NCBI RefSeq assembly: GCF_004792515.1
Contig: NZ_CP038865.1
Location: 1,277,501-1,341,500 of the forward strand
Direction: 5' to 3'
DNA: 64,000 bases
From: Vagococcus xieshaowenii
GTDB taxonomy: Bacteria > Bacillota > Bacilli > Lactobacillales > Vagococcaceae
Of the stretch, positions 36,807 to 45,309 are shown in pieces (position 1 is the stretch's first letter; every line of letters begins with the position of its first letter). Position numbers and translations under genes: made by a program. The notes below the pieces were generated by a model. It had not been told where the DNA came from, did not search any database, and saw only the letters and a program-made list of their open reading frames with translations.

Positions 36807-39269
36807 TTAGTTAACCGTATTTGATGGCACATCCCTCAACGACCATAGGATTACCCCCTCAAATTCCCCTTGACGAGCTTGACCCGGTAAAATAGTTAAT
36901 AAAAGATCTTCTTTATTAATTTCAATCGTTAAATCTTTTGAATTTTCAGTTTTTTCTTGATTATGAATCAAGGCTCCATTAATAGAGTCCATTACCTGTT
37001 CCTTATAACTTAAAGCTGAACTTAATACATAGTTACCATTTGTTAGTTCTTTTTCCATCTTGCCAAACAAACTCCATCCACCTGTTGTACCACGCCCATC
37101 ATTGATAACGATGTTTTTGTCATCCATATCAACCTCTTCATACTCATAAGATTGAGTACTAGAAGGAATAATATTAGAACGACCAAACGATATAGATTTA
37201 GGCGCTTTTATTAAGGTCAGCGGTGAGGGGGCTATAATTGTTACAACCTCATTTGATTCAGCTATTAATGGTTCAATTTCTAACAAGTCTGATTTAAGCG
37301 TTAATGTCACATTTGCTTTTTCTTTAATTTCAGTAGCTGTTTCTGCTGTTCTTGGAATTTCTGCATCATATGTTAAAATCCATTCACTAGATAATTCGGT
37401 TTTCCCTGAGAAAATTATCGTATTTGTTTCCGTTTCTAATTGAAATGGTAATTCCTCTCCCTTTGAATTAACTAATTTTATGTTCCTAACATTCTCAAGT
37501 GAAGCATCAATCACTTCTGTTAGCGATATATTATCTAAGCTGTAATAACTTAATTCGATATCTTTATTTAGAGAAACAGTTAACTTATAGTTTAACGAAT
37601 CCTCTTTATTAACTGATTCTTTATCTAAGGAATTACCATCCTCATTATATACTTCTTGATTTAAATTTAAGACTTGTTCTGCTTTGATATACTTGAAAAC
37701 AATATCTTCTGTCTCTTCACTTATGTTACCTGCTACTTCACCGTTGATAGACGCCAAAACATAACCCTCAATTTTTTTAGGTTCAAAAGAATAGGGATCT
37801 CCTGTCTTACCTAATCTTTCTTCTGTTTGTTCTAATTCTTTACCGTTCAAATCAACATAGGAAGCTTTGACAATTATTGGTTCAATTACCGATACCACTA
37901 TTCCTTTTTTTATTCCTTGATAGTTGTATATAATTGGATACTCTCCAATCTGTTCAATATCTACCGTTCCTTCATATTCAATTTCTGAAAATGGAATTTC
38001 TTCACCAAATTCTCCAATGGCTTTGTCTAAGTTATCTGTTGGATCCCATGTTTCTCCAATTAATAACTCAGAATCATGTGCCTCTAATTTCATTTTAGTG
38101 TCTTTAACTGTTACATTAATCGTTCTTGAAAACTTATCTTTTGTATAAGTAATTGGGTAAACACCTTCAGTAGTAGTATCTACCTCTCCAGTAACTTTCA
38201 CACCACTAAACGCCAGTCTAGTAGACTTAAAACCTAATTCATCAATTGAATAGGCAAAGTTATTATCAGCTTTCCATGATGTATTTAGAGGAACTATTGA
38301 ATCAAAGACTTCAACAAATGATTTTTCCTTAAAAACTTCTAAAGTAAACGCCCCTAATTTTCCACCTTTAATAGTAGCCTCCAGTTCGATATTTGTGCTT
38401 TTAAACATATTATCAAATACTATATATTGATCATCAATCGAAACCGATGTATGCCTACATGACCACTTAATTGGTTCATCCGTGTCAATTATGATAAAAT
38501 CTCGAATATTTACTCTATCTCCCAGCTCCGGTAAATACATAAAAATATCTGTTTTTTGAGAACTAAATAAATTGTTAAACGGGATGGTATAATCATAGCC
38601 CTCTGGAAATATAATTTCTTTAATATTATTAGCACGAAAAGCATTTGAAGTGGTCGTTAATTGTTTTGACTTTATCTCTACGCTGGTTAAATTATTGTTA
38701 CTGAAAACATTCGAGCCGTCTATCCTATTAATATTTTCAGGGATAGTTAGATGACCAGTTAATCCTTTACTAGCAAATGTATATCCTGAAAGTTCAGTTA
38801 CAAGAAGGCCGTCTAATTGCTCTGGAATTACCAAGTCATGAGTAATGGTACCCGTATATTTAGTAATACTTGCTGTTCCATCTTTCAACACTTTATATTC
38901 ATAATCACCACTAACCACTCTTTGACCTATCGATGGGCTTAATTGATCATTCATAATCTCTTCTTGCTCTACACTCTCTTCTGGGGCTTCTTCTTGCTCT
39001 ACACTTTCTTCTGGGGCTTCTTCTTGCTCTACACTTTCTTCTGGGGCTTCTTCTTGCTCTACACTCTCTTCTGGGGCTTCTTCTATCCTTAGTTCTTCTA
39101 TTTCTTGACTTCCTGTAGTATCGACTTGATCAAGTTTCACCTCATCCGCCCATAAAGGAGACGCATTTTTCAGAAAATAACTACTATATAAAAGAATACC
39201 ACTTATCATCACACTAAAAATAATTATAAATACCTTCCAATTATTCAATTGCTTTTTTTTCAAAAACAT
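36807..39269 (-). CDS. WxL-domain surface protein with leucine-rich-repeat-like and MucBP regions
   Basis: Secreted wall-associated protein of 820 aa. In order: signal-anchor helix (about 13-33) ending at a likely cleavage site PLWA|DE (after Ala41); four exact EEAPEESVEQ repeats (about 62-101); a BspA-like LRR_5 region (about 125-240, LTIPENINRIDGSNVFSNNNLTSVEI); Ig-like sheets (GVYPITYTKDKFSRTINVTV); a MucBP-like unit (VKASYVDLNGKELEQTEERLG); and a C-terminal WxL domain with W732 (GGWSLFGKM) and W809 (VILWSLRDVP). WxL domains bind peptidoglycan non-covalently. ATG 39269 has GGAG only three bases away; TTG two codons later is better spaced. Likely an adhesin; ligand unknown. Confidence 0.85.
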   Translation of the reverse strand: MFLKKKQLNNWKVFIIIFSVMISGILLYSSYFLKNASPLWADEVKLDQVDTTGSQEIEELRIEEAPEESVEQEEAPEESVEQEEAPEESVEQEEAPEESVEQEEIMNDQLSPSIGQRVVSGDYEYKVLKDGTASITKYTGTITHDLVIPEQLDGLLVTELSGYTFASKGLTGHLTIPENINRIDGSNVFSNNNLTSVEIKSKQLTTTSNAFRANNIKEIIFPEGYDYTIPFNNLFSSQKTDIFMYLPELGDRVNIRDFIIIDTDEPIKWSCRHTSVSIDDQYIVFDNMFKSTNIELEATIKGGKLGAFTLEVFKEKSFVEVFDSIVPLNTSWKADNNFAYSIDELGFKSTRLAFSGVKVTGEVDTTTEGVYPITYTKDKFSRTINVTVKDTKMKLEAHDSELLIGETWDPTDNLDKAIGEFGEEIPFSEIEYEGTVDIEQIGEYPIIYNYQGIKKGIVVSVIEPIIVKASYVDLNGKELEQTEERLGKTGDPYSFEPKKIEGYVLASINGEVAGNISEETEDIVFKYIKAEQVLNLNQEVYNEDGNSLDKESVNKEDSLNYKLTVSLNKDIELSYYSLDNISLTEVIDASLENVRNIKLVNSKGEELPFQLETETNTIIFSGKTELSSEWILTYDAEIPRTAETATEIKEKANVTLTLKSDLLEIEPLIAESNEVVTIIAPSPLTLIKAPKSISFGRSNIIPSSTQSYEYEEVDMDDKNIVINDGRGTTGGWSLFGKMEKELTNGNYVLSSALSYKEQVMDSINGALIHNQEKTENSKDLTIEINKEDLLLTILPGQARQGEFEGVILWSLRDVPSNTVN
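38961..39090 (-). repeat. Four tandem 30-bp coding repeats
   Basis: Unit ACACTYTCTTCTGGGGCTTC plus TTCTTGCTCT (complement) begins at 38971, 39001, 39031 and 39061, differing only by one T/C. Encodes EEAPEESVEQ four times near the N-terminus of the WxL protein. In phase with codons, so unit gain or loss would keep the frame. Confidence 0.95.
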
Positions 39270-39578
39270 TCACTCCTATCATGCGGTTATATTATCAACA
39301 TATTATCCTTTTAAATTCAAAATCCAATTATATTACTCTCGCTTCATAATTTTACTACAAGTAACTTCCTCTAAACAGTTCAAGATTGATAGATGTTTTT
39401 CATTTTTGACTGGTTCTTTAATGGAAGTTATCCGTGAAAACATGGTTAAAACTATTACTACAAATTATCGAGTAAACACAAAAAGGTGGAGTTTACACAC
39501 TCCACCTAATTAGCTTATTCTATAATTTTATTATTTACAAACTTCAACATTGCCATTCATTTATTAATAAATCTCTAC
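39270..39578. other. Intergenic region with regulatory half-site and terminator
   Basis: The 309 bp hold the promoter region of the WxL protein gene and the terminator of the MucBP protein gene (39476-39507). An AAACAGTTCAAG element at 39373-39384 matches one arm of the palindrome at 46463-46504. Read on the minus strand (GAACTGTTT), it is followed after 18 bp by a possible -10 TAAAAT, and it lies 105 bp before the start codon. No good -35 is present, which would suit an activator-dependent promoter. Confidence 0.5.
39476..39507 (-). terminator. Terminator after the LPQSG protein gene
   Basis: Arms AGGTGGAGT / ACTCCACCT with loop TTACAC, followed on the minus strand by TTTTTGTGTTT. Very similar to the hairpin at 36631-36654. 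Confidence 0.75.
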
Positions 39579-42203
39579 TTATTTCTTTCTTTTTATCCTT
39601 GAGAATAAAGCAGAAAAACTTAGTAACATTAATCCTACTATAGCTAGAAGTGATTTTTTATTTTCACCAGATTGAGGTAATATATCACTACCTCCAGCTT
39701 TATCATTAGAGTGATTACTATTTTCTACTTGAGAATTTATCTTATCCTTGATTTGTTCTGTTGTTTCTATTGGTTTTGTCGGTTCTGTTGATTCTGTTGG
39801 TTCTGTCGGTTCTGTTGGTTCTGTTGGTTCTGTTGGTTCTGTTGGTTCTGTTGGTTCTGCTGGTTCTGTTGGTTCTGTTGGTTCTGTTGGTTCTGCTGGT
39901 TCTGTTGGTTCTGTTGGTTCTGCTGGTTCTGTTGGTTCTGTTGGTTCTGTTGGTTCTGCTGGTTCTGTTGGTTCTGTTGGTTCTGCTGGTTCTGTTGGTT
40001 CTGTTGGTTCTGTTGGTTCTGTTGGTTCTGTTGGTTCTGTTGGTTCTGTTGGTTCTGTTGGTTCTGTTGGTTCTGCTGGTTCTGTTGGTTCTGTTGGTTC
40101 TGTTGGTTCATAAATATAAATAACTTCTATTGGAAAATCAATATATTTCCCATTTTTATTTGCAGGTATTTTTTTTAACCCGTACCCTTCAATTTCAAGC
40201 GCACTTGTTTCATAGTTTTCCCCTACTGCCCCGTGTAACGTTTTAGGACTTGCTAATGCTTTGCCTGCTTCGTCTACGAATCTTACGATCACCGTTTGTA
40301 GCTCCACATCTTTGATTGGTGTATAGACATACACCACTTCCCCTGGTGTCTCTCCATAGGTGCCATTCGCATTACTTGGGTAAGTTTTTAACCCGTACCC
40401 TTCAATTTCAAGCGCACTTGTTTCATAGTTTTCCCCTACTGCCCCGTGTAACGTTTTAGGACTTGCTAATGCTTTGCCTGCTTCGTCTACGAATCTTACG
40501 ATCACCGTTTGTAGCTCCACATCTTTGATTGGTGTATAGACATACACCACTTCCCCTGGTGTCTCTCCATAGGTGCCATTCGCATTACTTGGGTAAGTTT
40601 TTAACCCGTACCCTTCAATTTCAAGCGCACTTGTTTCATAGTTTTCCCCTACTGCCCCGTGTAACGTTTTAGGACTTGCTAATGCTTTGCCTGCTTCGTC
40701 TACGAATCTTACGATCACCGTTTGTAGCTCCACATCTTTGATTGGTGTATAGACATACACCACTTCTTGCTCTTTATCACTCATTATTCCAACAGCATTA
40801 TCAGGTAGTTTACTTTCATCTAATATGTATCCATCTATAGATATTTTATAGTCGTCTGTTGTGGCATCGTATGCATCCTCGAGGCTACCTGAAATGGTTT
40901 TCGAAGGATGTATCTCACTCCCTTCCTGATTGATATATTTAATTGTGATATCTTTTGCGTCTGGTAAGGAATACACAAGTTTTATTGTCTGTAATTCCTC
41001 AGTAAAAATTCCGGTAACATTATCAGGCAATTTACTAGTATTTAATTGATATCCGGGTATTTCTAATTGATAGTCATCTATCGTAGCATCATACCCCCCA
41101 CCTAAGTAACCAATTATTTCATTGTCCTTATGAAGTTTATTCCCATGCTCATCTAAATATTCCACTAATATACGTGTAGCCCAAACATAGGTATCAGGGG
41201 AACTTCCATCATATTTATTAGCAAAATTTTTAGAAGAAGTGTAGTATTGACTAGTATTAACTCCTATCCAACCTTCTGTGTAACTTCCTGTAGCTGTATG
41301 ACTTGGCAGTCCAGAATCACTGGCGTCAAAAGGCGTATATTCACCTACAGTTATAGAACGTAGTTTTTTATTGGACGAATCAAACATTTTATATGCATTA
41401 GTTGTCTTTTTTTTACCTAGTCCACTAATATCTAACGTTTCTAGTGACTCACAACCTGCAAACATTGAAATATATGAATTGGTAACACTAGTATCAAAAT
41501 TTGATAAATCTAATTCAGTAATGCTACTACACCCATTAAACATTGAAGTAAATGTCGTAACCTTAGACGTACTCCAAGAAGATAAATCTACCTCTTTCAA
41601 TGATGAACAGCCTCTAAACAAGTACATCATTCTAGTAGTATTAGATGTATCAATATTATTTAGTCCACTAATCTCGGTAACATTACTTAATCCATCAAAT
41701 AAATTATTCATATATGCCTTAGTGGTTATAGATCCATTTATGACAACTTTATTAATTTCGTTTTTATACTCTATCCAAGGTGATTCTGATAAACTTGGTA
41801 ATTCCCCTTCAAAAATTGTAAGCACACCATCGTCTGTTATTTCCCAACTACAAGTTCCTAATGTGCCTAAATGAGTTGAATTTCTATTCGTTCCATCAGT
41901 TTTAGTAAGAATTTTGAGATTCTTATTATTTGGCTCATCAACAGCGTATTCTTCCTTATGAATACTATCTGTTTCTGAACTTATTTCTTCAAATGAATCA
42001 GAAAAATCTAGCTTATTATTACTAATCTCCTTATCTTCAGGAATAGAAATTTGTGTAGATAGTGATTCTTCGTTGATGGACTCAAGTACCTTACTCGTTT
42101 CAGTCTCTTGAGTTATAGCTTCAGCTACACTAATAGATGGGCTTAAGACCAAGCTGATACCTGCTAAAACACTTATCAGGTTCCTAACATTATTTTTTTT
42201 CAA
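39579..42203 (-). CDS. LPQSG-anchored surface protein with BspA-like, MucBP and Pro-Thr-Glu stalk regions
   Basis: Sortase substrate of 874 aa. Signal peptide (about 1-29); DUF285/BspA-like repeats (about 140-290: LFRGCSSLKEVDLSSW, MFNGCSSITELDLSNF, MFAGCESLETLDISGL); two diverged MucBP units; three near-identical 71-residue MucBP units; a stalk of about 36 Pro-(Thr/Ala)-Glu triplets; then LPQSG at 842-846, a membrane helix and RIKRKK. MucBP modules in lactobacilli bind mucus glycans, so adhesion is the inferred role. The start is TTG 42203, eight bases after AGGAGG; a nearby ATG is followed at once by a stop. The identical repeats suggest recent duplication. Confidence 0.9.
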   Translation of the reverse strand: MKKNNVRNLISVLAGISLVLSPSISVAEAITQETETSKVLESINEESLSTQISIPEDKEISNNKLDFSDSFEEISSETDSIHKEEYAVDEPNNKNLKILTKTDGTNRNSTHLGTLGTCSWEITDDGVLTIFEGELPSLSESPWIEYKNEINKVVINGSITTKAYMNNLFDGLSNVTEISGLNNIDTSNTTRMMYLFRGCSSLKEVDLSSWSTSKVTTFTSMFNGCSSITELDLSNFDTSVTNSYISMFAGCESLETLDISGLGKKKTTNAYKMFDSSNKKLRSITVGEYTPFDASDSGLPSHTATGSYTEGWIGVNTSQYYTSSKNFANKYDGSSPDTYVWATRILVEYLDEHGNKLHKDNEIIGYLGGGYDATIDDYQLEIPGYQLNTSKLPDNVTGIFTEELQTIKLVYSLPDAKDITIKYINQEGSEIHPSKTISGSLEDAYDATTDDYKISIDGYILDESKLPDNAVGIMSDKEQEVVYVYTPIKDVELQTVIVRFVDEAGKALASPKTLHGAVGENYETSALEIEGYGLKTYPSNANGTYGETPGEVVYVYTPIKDVELQTVIVRFVDEAGKALASPKTLHGAVGENYETSALEIEGYGLKTYPSNANGTYGETPGEVVYVYTPIKDVELQTVIVRFVDEAGKALASPKTLHGAVGENYETSALEIEGYGLKKIPANKNGKYIDFPIEVIYIYEPTEPTEPTEPAEPTEPTEPTEPTEPTEPTEPTEPTEPTEPAEPTEPTEPAEPTEPTEPTEPAEPTEPTEPAEPTEPTEPTEPAEPTEPTEPTEPTEPTEPTEPTESTEPTKPIETTEQIKDKINSQVENSNHSNDKAGGSDILPQSGENKKSLLAIVGLMLLSFSALFSRIKRKK
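39785..40110 (-). repeat. 9-bp tandem repeat encoding a Pro-Thr/Ala-Glu stalk
   Basis: About 36 copies of GGTTCTGTT (complement), with GGTTCTGCT variants where Ala replaces Thr. The unit is a multiple of three without stops in any frame, so spurious long frames appear in all frames here. Length change by slippage would keep the protein frame. Confidence 0.95.
40177..40770 (-). repeat. Three direct repeats of 213 bp (MucBP units)
   Basis: Identical blocks start at 40177, 40390 and 40603 (spacing exactly 213 bp = 71 codons); the third diverges after CACCACTT at about 40766. I saw no differences within the shared parts. Each codes for one MucBP unit (VIVRFVDEAGKALASPKTLH and following). Such identity suggests recent expansion or gene conversion, and marks an assembly-collapse risk. 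Confidence 0.95.
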
Positions 42204-42463
42204 TTCATATACCTCCTATAGCATTCCAATCGTAAGTCCTAACAAATAAAAAAACAATTGTCTATATATCATATTGAAACAGAAATATTGTTTTATAGGA
42301 ACTGAAACGCATCTTTATTAATATATTAATACGTTGAAGGCTTTAATTTTTATAATTTGTCAAATTATGTGCAAAAAAAAAGAACCATAAAAATTAGAGT
42401 TCATTCCTCTAACTTTTATGGTTCCTTTTATAATTAGTACTTCTAACTAATAAAACAGTGTAT
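42204..42463. other. Promoter region of the LPQSG protein gene and terminator of the WxL operon
   Basis: Contains the terminator at 42373-42429. On the minus strand TATGAT near 42262 is a candidate -10 without a good -35. Just upstream lie CAGTTCC and CTGTTTC, diverged versions of the AACAGTTC/GAACTGTT element. A TTGACA at about 42356 has no fitting -10. Confidence 0.4.
42373..42429 (-). terminator. Terminator of the WxL operon
   Basis: Long stem AAAGGAACCATAAAAGTTAGAG and complement (one mismatch), six-base loop, run of nine or more T on the minus strand. Confidence 0.85.
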
Positions 42464-43297
42464 TTATCTATTCTCTACAGCATTCTTTAAAGTCCATATT
42501 AAAGTTGTACTATACTTTTCAGCTTTTTTAACTGCTTTTCCTGGAACATTTAAATTAATATCTTTATTTATAATAACTTTTTCATCATCTTTAAGGTTTT
42601 CATTATCTCCATCTTGAACAACTAAACTTTCTGGTGATCCCATATTATAAGTGAATGTTCCACCTCCATGTCCTTTTGACGTGGATAAAACTTCTTCTTC
42701 TTGACCTGAAACAAAAATATGTTTTTCCTTGATAGTAGAAACTTCTGGATCTTCTGAATGTGTTGAAATATAAGCATTTTTAAATGATAACTCAGCTCCT
42801 ACTAACTCATGTACTTTGTTGTTTTCTGAAGCTTCCGTCATAAATGGGGTATCTTGTTTAACTGATAAGATCCATCCTTCTAATGTGCCTCTTTTGTCAG
42901 TAACTTGAGCATAGTTCGTAACATTTTTAAAGTCTTCTCCAACAAATAATCCTTGGGCTCTGGCTGAATAATTTTCAGTTTTACCAGTAATTTTATTCTC
43001 TCCAAAATATAAGGTTGAAACAAAGTCGATAGATAATGGACCATCTGTTCCAACTGGTGGCTCAGTTGGTGGATTTGTTGGATCTGTTGGATCTGTTGGA
43101 ATAACTGGAATACCAGGGTCTGGGTCTGGGTTTGTTGGGTCCACAGGTGGTGTAGGTAATTCATCTGCAACAAATTCTACAGATGCCTCTTTGGGAACTT
43201 GCTTTTCTTCTTCTTGATTATCAGCCAATACAATGGTTGAAATAGAATTTAACAGCAATGAACTTAATATTAAACTACTCTTTAACTTATTTTTCAT
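42464..43297 (-). CDS. WxL-domain surface protein (third of operon)
   Basis: Secreted protein of 277 aa made almost entirely of a WxL domain. Signal peptide MKNKLKSSLILSS...TIVLA (cleavage near 25), a Pro/Asp linker (PPVDPTNPDPDPGIP), the LSIDFVSTLYFG segment that opens WxL domains, EGWILSVKQ (first WxL motif) and LIWTLKNA (second). WxL proteins attach to peptidoglycan without covalent linkage. The start at ATG 43297 lies 1 bp after the previous stop; the ribosome site AAGGGG is distant (12 bases), so coupling is likely. Last gene of the operon. Confidence 0.88.
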   Translation of the reverse strand: MKNKLKSSLILSSLLLNSISTIVLADNQEEEKQVPKEASVEFVADELPTPPVDPTNPDPDPGIPVIPTDPTDPTNPPTEPPVGTDGPLSIDFVSTLYFGENKITGKTENYSARAQGLFVGEDFKNVTNYAQVTDKRGTLEGWILSVKQDTPFMTEASENNKVHELVGAELSFKNAYISTHSEDPEVSTIKEKHIFVSGQEEEVLSTSKGHGGGTFTYNMGSPESLVVQDGDNENLKDDEKVIINKDINLNVPGKAVKKAEKYSTTLIWTLKNAVENR

Positions 43298-43298
43298 T

Positions 43299-44192
43299 TT
43301 ACAGTGTATCCCCTTCTGTATTTTCTTCGCCATTATCAGGAGTATCTGATAATGTCCAAATAATCTTTGTTGAATATAACTCCGCTACTTTGTTAGCTGC
43401 TCCTGGAACTTCTAGACGTACTTGTGGACTTAACTTAGTTGTTTGCTCTGCATACTTACCTTTAACAGTAACAGTTTTGCCTGCAATTTCGACCTCTTTA
43501 CCTTCTTCATTTTCGACTAACGTACCTTTACTTCCAAAACGAGTTACCCATGTTCCCAAACCTTGATTAGCTTCATTTGCTGTCGCTACTATTTCAGTAC
43601 TTCCACTCTCTAAAAAGAATCCATCATTATTAAGCACTGGATATTTCGATGTATTTCCTTCTTGTGATACCAACGCAATATCAGTAAAATATATTTTTGC
43701 AGAAGACAATTCTTGTTTTGATTCATCAGAGATAAAAGCACTAGGTTGACTTACACGTAATTCCCATCTACCCTCCGTTAATCCACGTGAATCAGTTATT
43801 TGCACATAGTTGGTTGTTTCATCAAAAGTTTCATCTGAATTTTTACTTAACTGAGCTGCTGCAAAGTACGTTTCATCTGCTGTACTAATTTTTTGATTGC
43901 CAAAATATAAAGTAGAGGCAAAATCTATAGATAAAGGTCCAACAGTAGGAGTTGGTCCTGGTTGCTCTGGATCTGTCGGTTTAATTGGATCTACTGGATC
44001 AATTGGTTCTGTTGGGTCTGGGTTTTCCGGATCTACTGGGGGGGCCGGCTCATCATTAGCTTCAAACCCCACTGCTGCATTAGTATTATACTCTTTTACT
44101 TCCTCTTCTGCGTTTACCACTGTTGTTGCTGAAATAGTTCCTAAAACTAACGTGCTTAATAAGGTTGTTGTAATAATTTTTGTTTTTTTCAT
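43299..44192 (-). CDS. WxL-domain surface protein (second of operon)
   Basis: 297-aa secreted protein. Signal peptide ends near VNA|EE (28); a Pro-rich linker of DPENPDPTEPIDPVDP type; then a WxL domain with GPLSIDFASTLYFG, GRWELRVSQ and IIWTLSDTP. The C-terminal tail DNGEENTEGDTL extends beyond the motif. The chosen start (44192) has AAAGGAG at eight bases; an upstream ATG 12 codons earlier overlaps the previous gene. Paralogous to both neighbours, with a clearly different middle part, suggesting different partners or ligands. Confidence 0.88.
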   Translation of the reverse strand: MKKTKIITTTLLSTLVLGTISATTVVNAEEEVKEYNTNAAVGFEANDEPAPPVDPENPDPTEPIDPVDPIKPTDPEQPGPTPTVGPLSIDFASTLYFGNQKISTADETYFAAAQLSKNSDETFDETTNYVQITDSRGLTEGRWELRVSQPSAFISDESKQELSSAKIYFTDIALVSQEGNTSKYPVLNNDGFFLESGSTEIVATANEANQGLGTWVTRFGSKGTLVENEEGKEVEIAGKTVTVKGKYAEQTTKLSPQVRLEVPGAANKVAELYSTKIIWTLSDTPDNGEENTEGDTL

Positions 44193-44220
44193 TTTTAAAA
44201 CTCCTTTATAAATTTTTATT

Positions 44221-44982
44221 TTACTCAAACGGAATGTCTGATAACGTCCAAATAAATTCCGTAGTATATTTTACTGAATCTTTTGGTGTAGCTCCCGGTA
44301 TAAATAATTGAATGCCCGTGTTTTTTACTACCCCGTCTTCCAATATTTCAATTGGATTCCAAGAATTAATCCAAGTATTGGTTCCTTGGCCGCTATTTGC
44401 TTTCATAACGATCCTAGTTTCACCTGGTTCTAACTTGATATCGTTGACTTCTGGAATTTGATCTTCTTCTTCAATATAGGAAGTTGCTTGACTATTTAGT
44501 AAACTAACTTGAGCTCCTATTAACATACTGTTTTTAGTCTTATTATTTGTAAACTGTTTAGACTGTTTTACAGTCAAACACCATCCTGAATTATTGCCAC
44601 GGAAGTCAGAAATCTGAACATAGTTTGGTTTCTTAATGGCTTCACTTTTTTGGGTCCCATCTTCATTAAAATAATATTGTGGATTTGCATAATATATCGT
44701 ATCTTGGTTACTTATTTCATTAGCACCAAAATCGAAACTCGAAACATAATCAATAGAAAGAGGCCCCTGTGTCCCTATATTTGCATGTCCATCAGGATTT
44801 GTTGGATCCCACGGTACCACCGAATGGTCTGGATCAGGATTTTCTGGATCAATAGGCGAAACAACATCATCACCTTGCACAAAATCTATTTGTCCTTTAG
44901 ATGAATAGCTCTTTTCTTCTGCTAAACTAGATGAAGGAATTAATAATAAGGTAAGCACAAACAGCAGGTTAGTTTTTAACAT
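44221..44982 (-). CDS. WxL-domain surface protein (first of operon)
   Basis: 253-aa secreted WxL protein. Signal peptide MLKTNLLFVLTLLLIPSSSLA (cleavage near 21), linker SPIDPENPDPDHSVVPWDP, WxL motifs at W134 (GWCLTVKQ) and W245 (FIWTLSDIP). The single Cys135 next to the first Trp is unusual for an exported protein of this family. Strong ribosome site GGGAGGTG. Translation begins 1 bp after the LPQTG gene ends. Confidence 0.88.
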   Translation of the reverse strand: MLKTNLLFVLTLLLIPSSSLAEEKSYSSKGQIDFVQGDDVVSPIDPENPDPDHSVVPWDPTNPDGHANIGTQGPLSIDYVSSFDFGANEISNQDTIYYANPQYYFNEDGTQKSEAIKKPNYVQISDFRGNNSGWCLTVKQSKQFTNNKTKNSMLIGAQVSLLNSQATSYIEEEDQIPEVNDIKLEPGETRIVMKANSGQGTNTWINSWNPIEILEDGVVKNTGIQLFIPGATPKDSVKYTTEFIWTLSDIPFE

Positions 44983-44983
44983 T

Positions 44984-45289
44984 TTACACCTCCCTTAGTT
45001 TGTTTTTAATTATTAGTAAAAGATAGATTGCTATTAAAACAATGTACGTCCCTAACAATTCATATTCCATTTTTTCTTCACCAGTTTGTGGCAAATAGTG
45101 GTGTTCCTGATGAACCTTTTGTGGAGATTCTGTTAGAGGTGAAACAGCAGGGCCGTTGTCTTCTTCATATATACCAGTAAAACTCACTTGCCCCTTTGTC
45201 ACGTATCCATTATCCTCAGCATAAGCTGTTCCTGTTGATAATGCTAATAACGATACACAAACTAATAACCAAATTATTTTTTTTATCAT
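44984..45289 (-). CDS. Short LPQTG-anchored protein of the WxL locus
   Basis: 101-aa precursor: signal peptide (MIKKIIWLLVCVSLLALSTGTAYA), a mature part of only about 40 residues (GYVTKGQVSFTGIYEEDNG), then LPQTGEE, a hydrophobic helix and KNKLREV. Small LPxTG proteins of this type are regular members of WxL/csc gene clusters. It is a predicted substrate of the class A sortase at 35.3 kb. Role unknown; perhaps an anchoring partner for the WxL proteins. The ribosome site GGGAG lies about 16 bases from the ATG, so the start is less certain. Confidence 0.85.
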   Translation of the reverse strand: MIKKIIWLLVCVSLLALSTGTAYAEDNGYVTKGQVSFTGIYEEDNGPAVSPLTESPQKVHQEHHYLPQTGEEKMEYELLGTYIVLIAIYLLLIIKNKLREV

Positions 45290-45309
45290 AATTAATTATT
45301 TTTCACTCC

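Noticed and set aside
38961-39090. 30-bp regular repeats that could suggest a CRISPR array
   Set aside because: Units are directly adjacent without spacers, are in coding phase, and no cas gene is near.
39476-39507. Second copy of the ISL3 remnant, suggested by its hairpin similar to 36631-36654
   Set aside because: Only the short hairpin and its T-run are alike; no transposase-like reading or terminal repeat is found around 39.4-39.6 kb.
39748-40123. Open frames of 114-121 codons made of GSV, LLV or NQQ repeats in the three other readings
   Set aside because: Products of the stop-free 9-bp repeat; only the Pro-Thr-Glu frame joins a signal peptide and an LPQSG anchor.
41371-41874. 167-codon plus-strand frame
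   Set aside because: Antisense to the BspA-like part of the surface protein; no ribosome site, no recognisable features.
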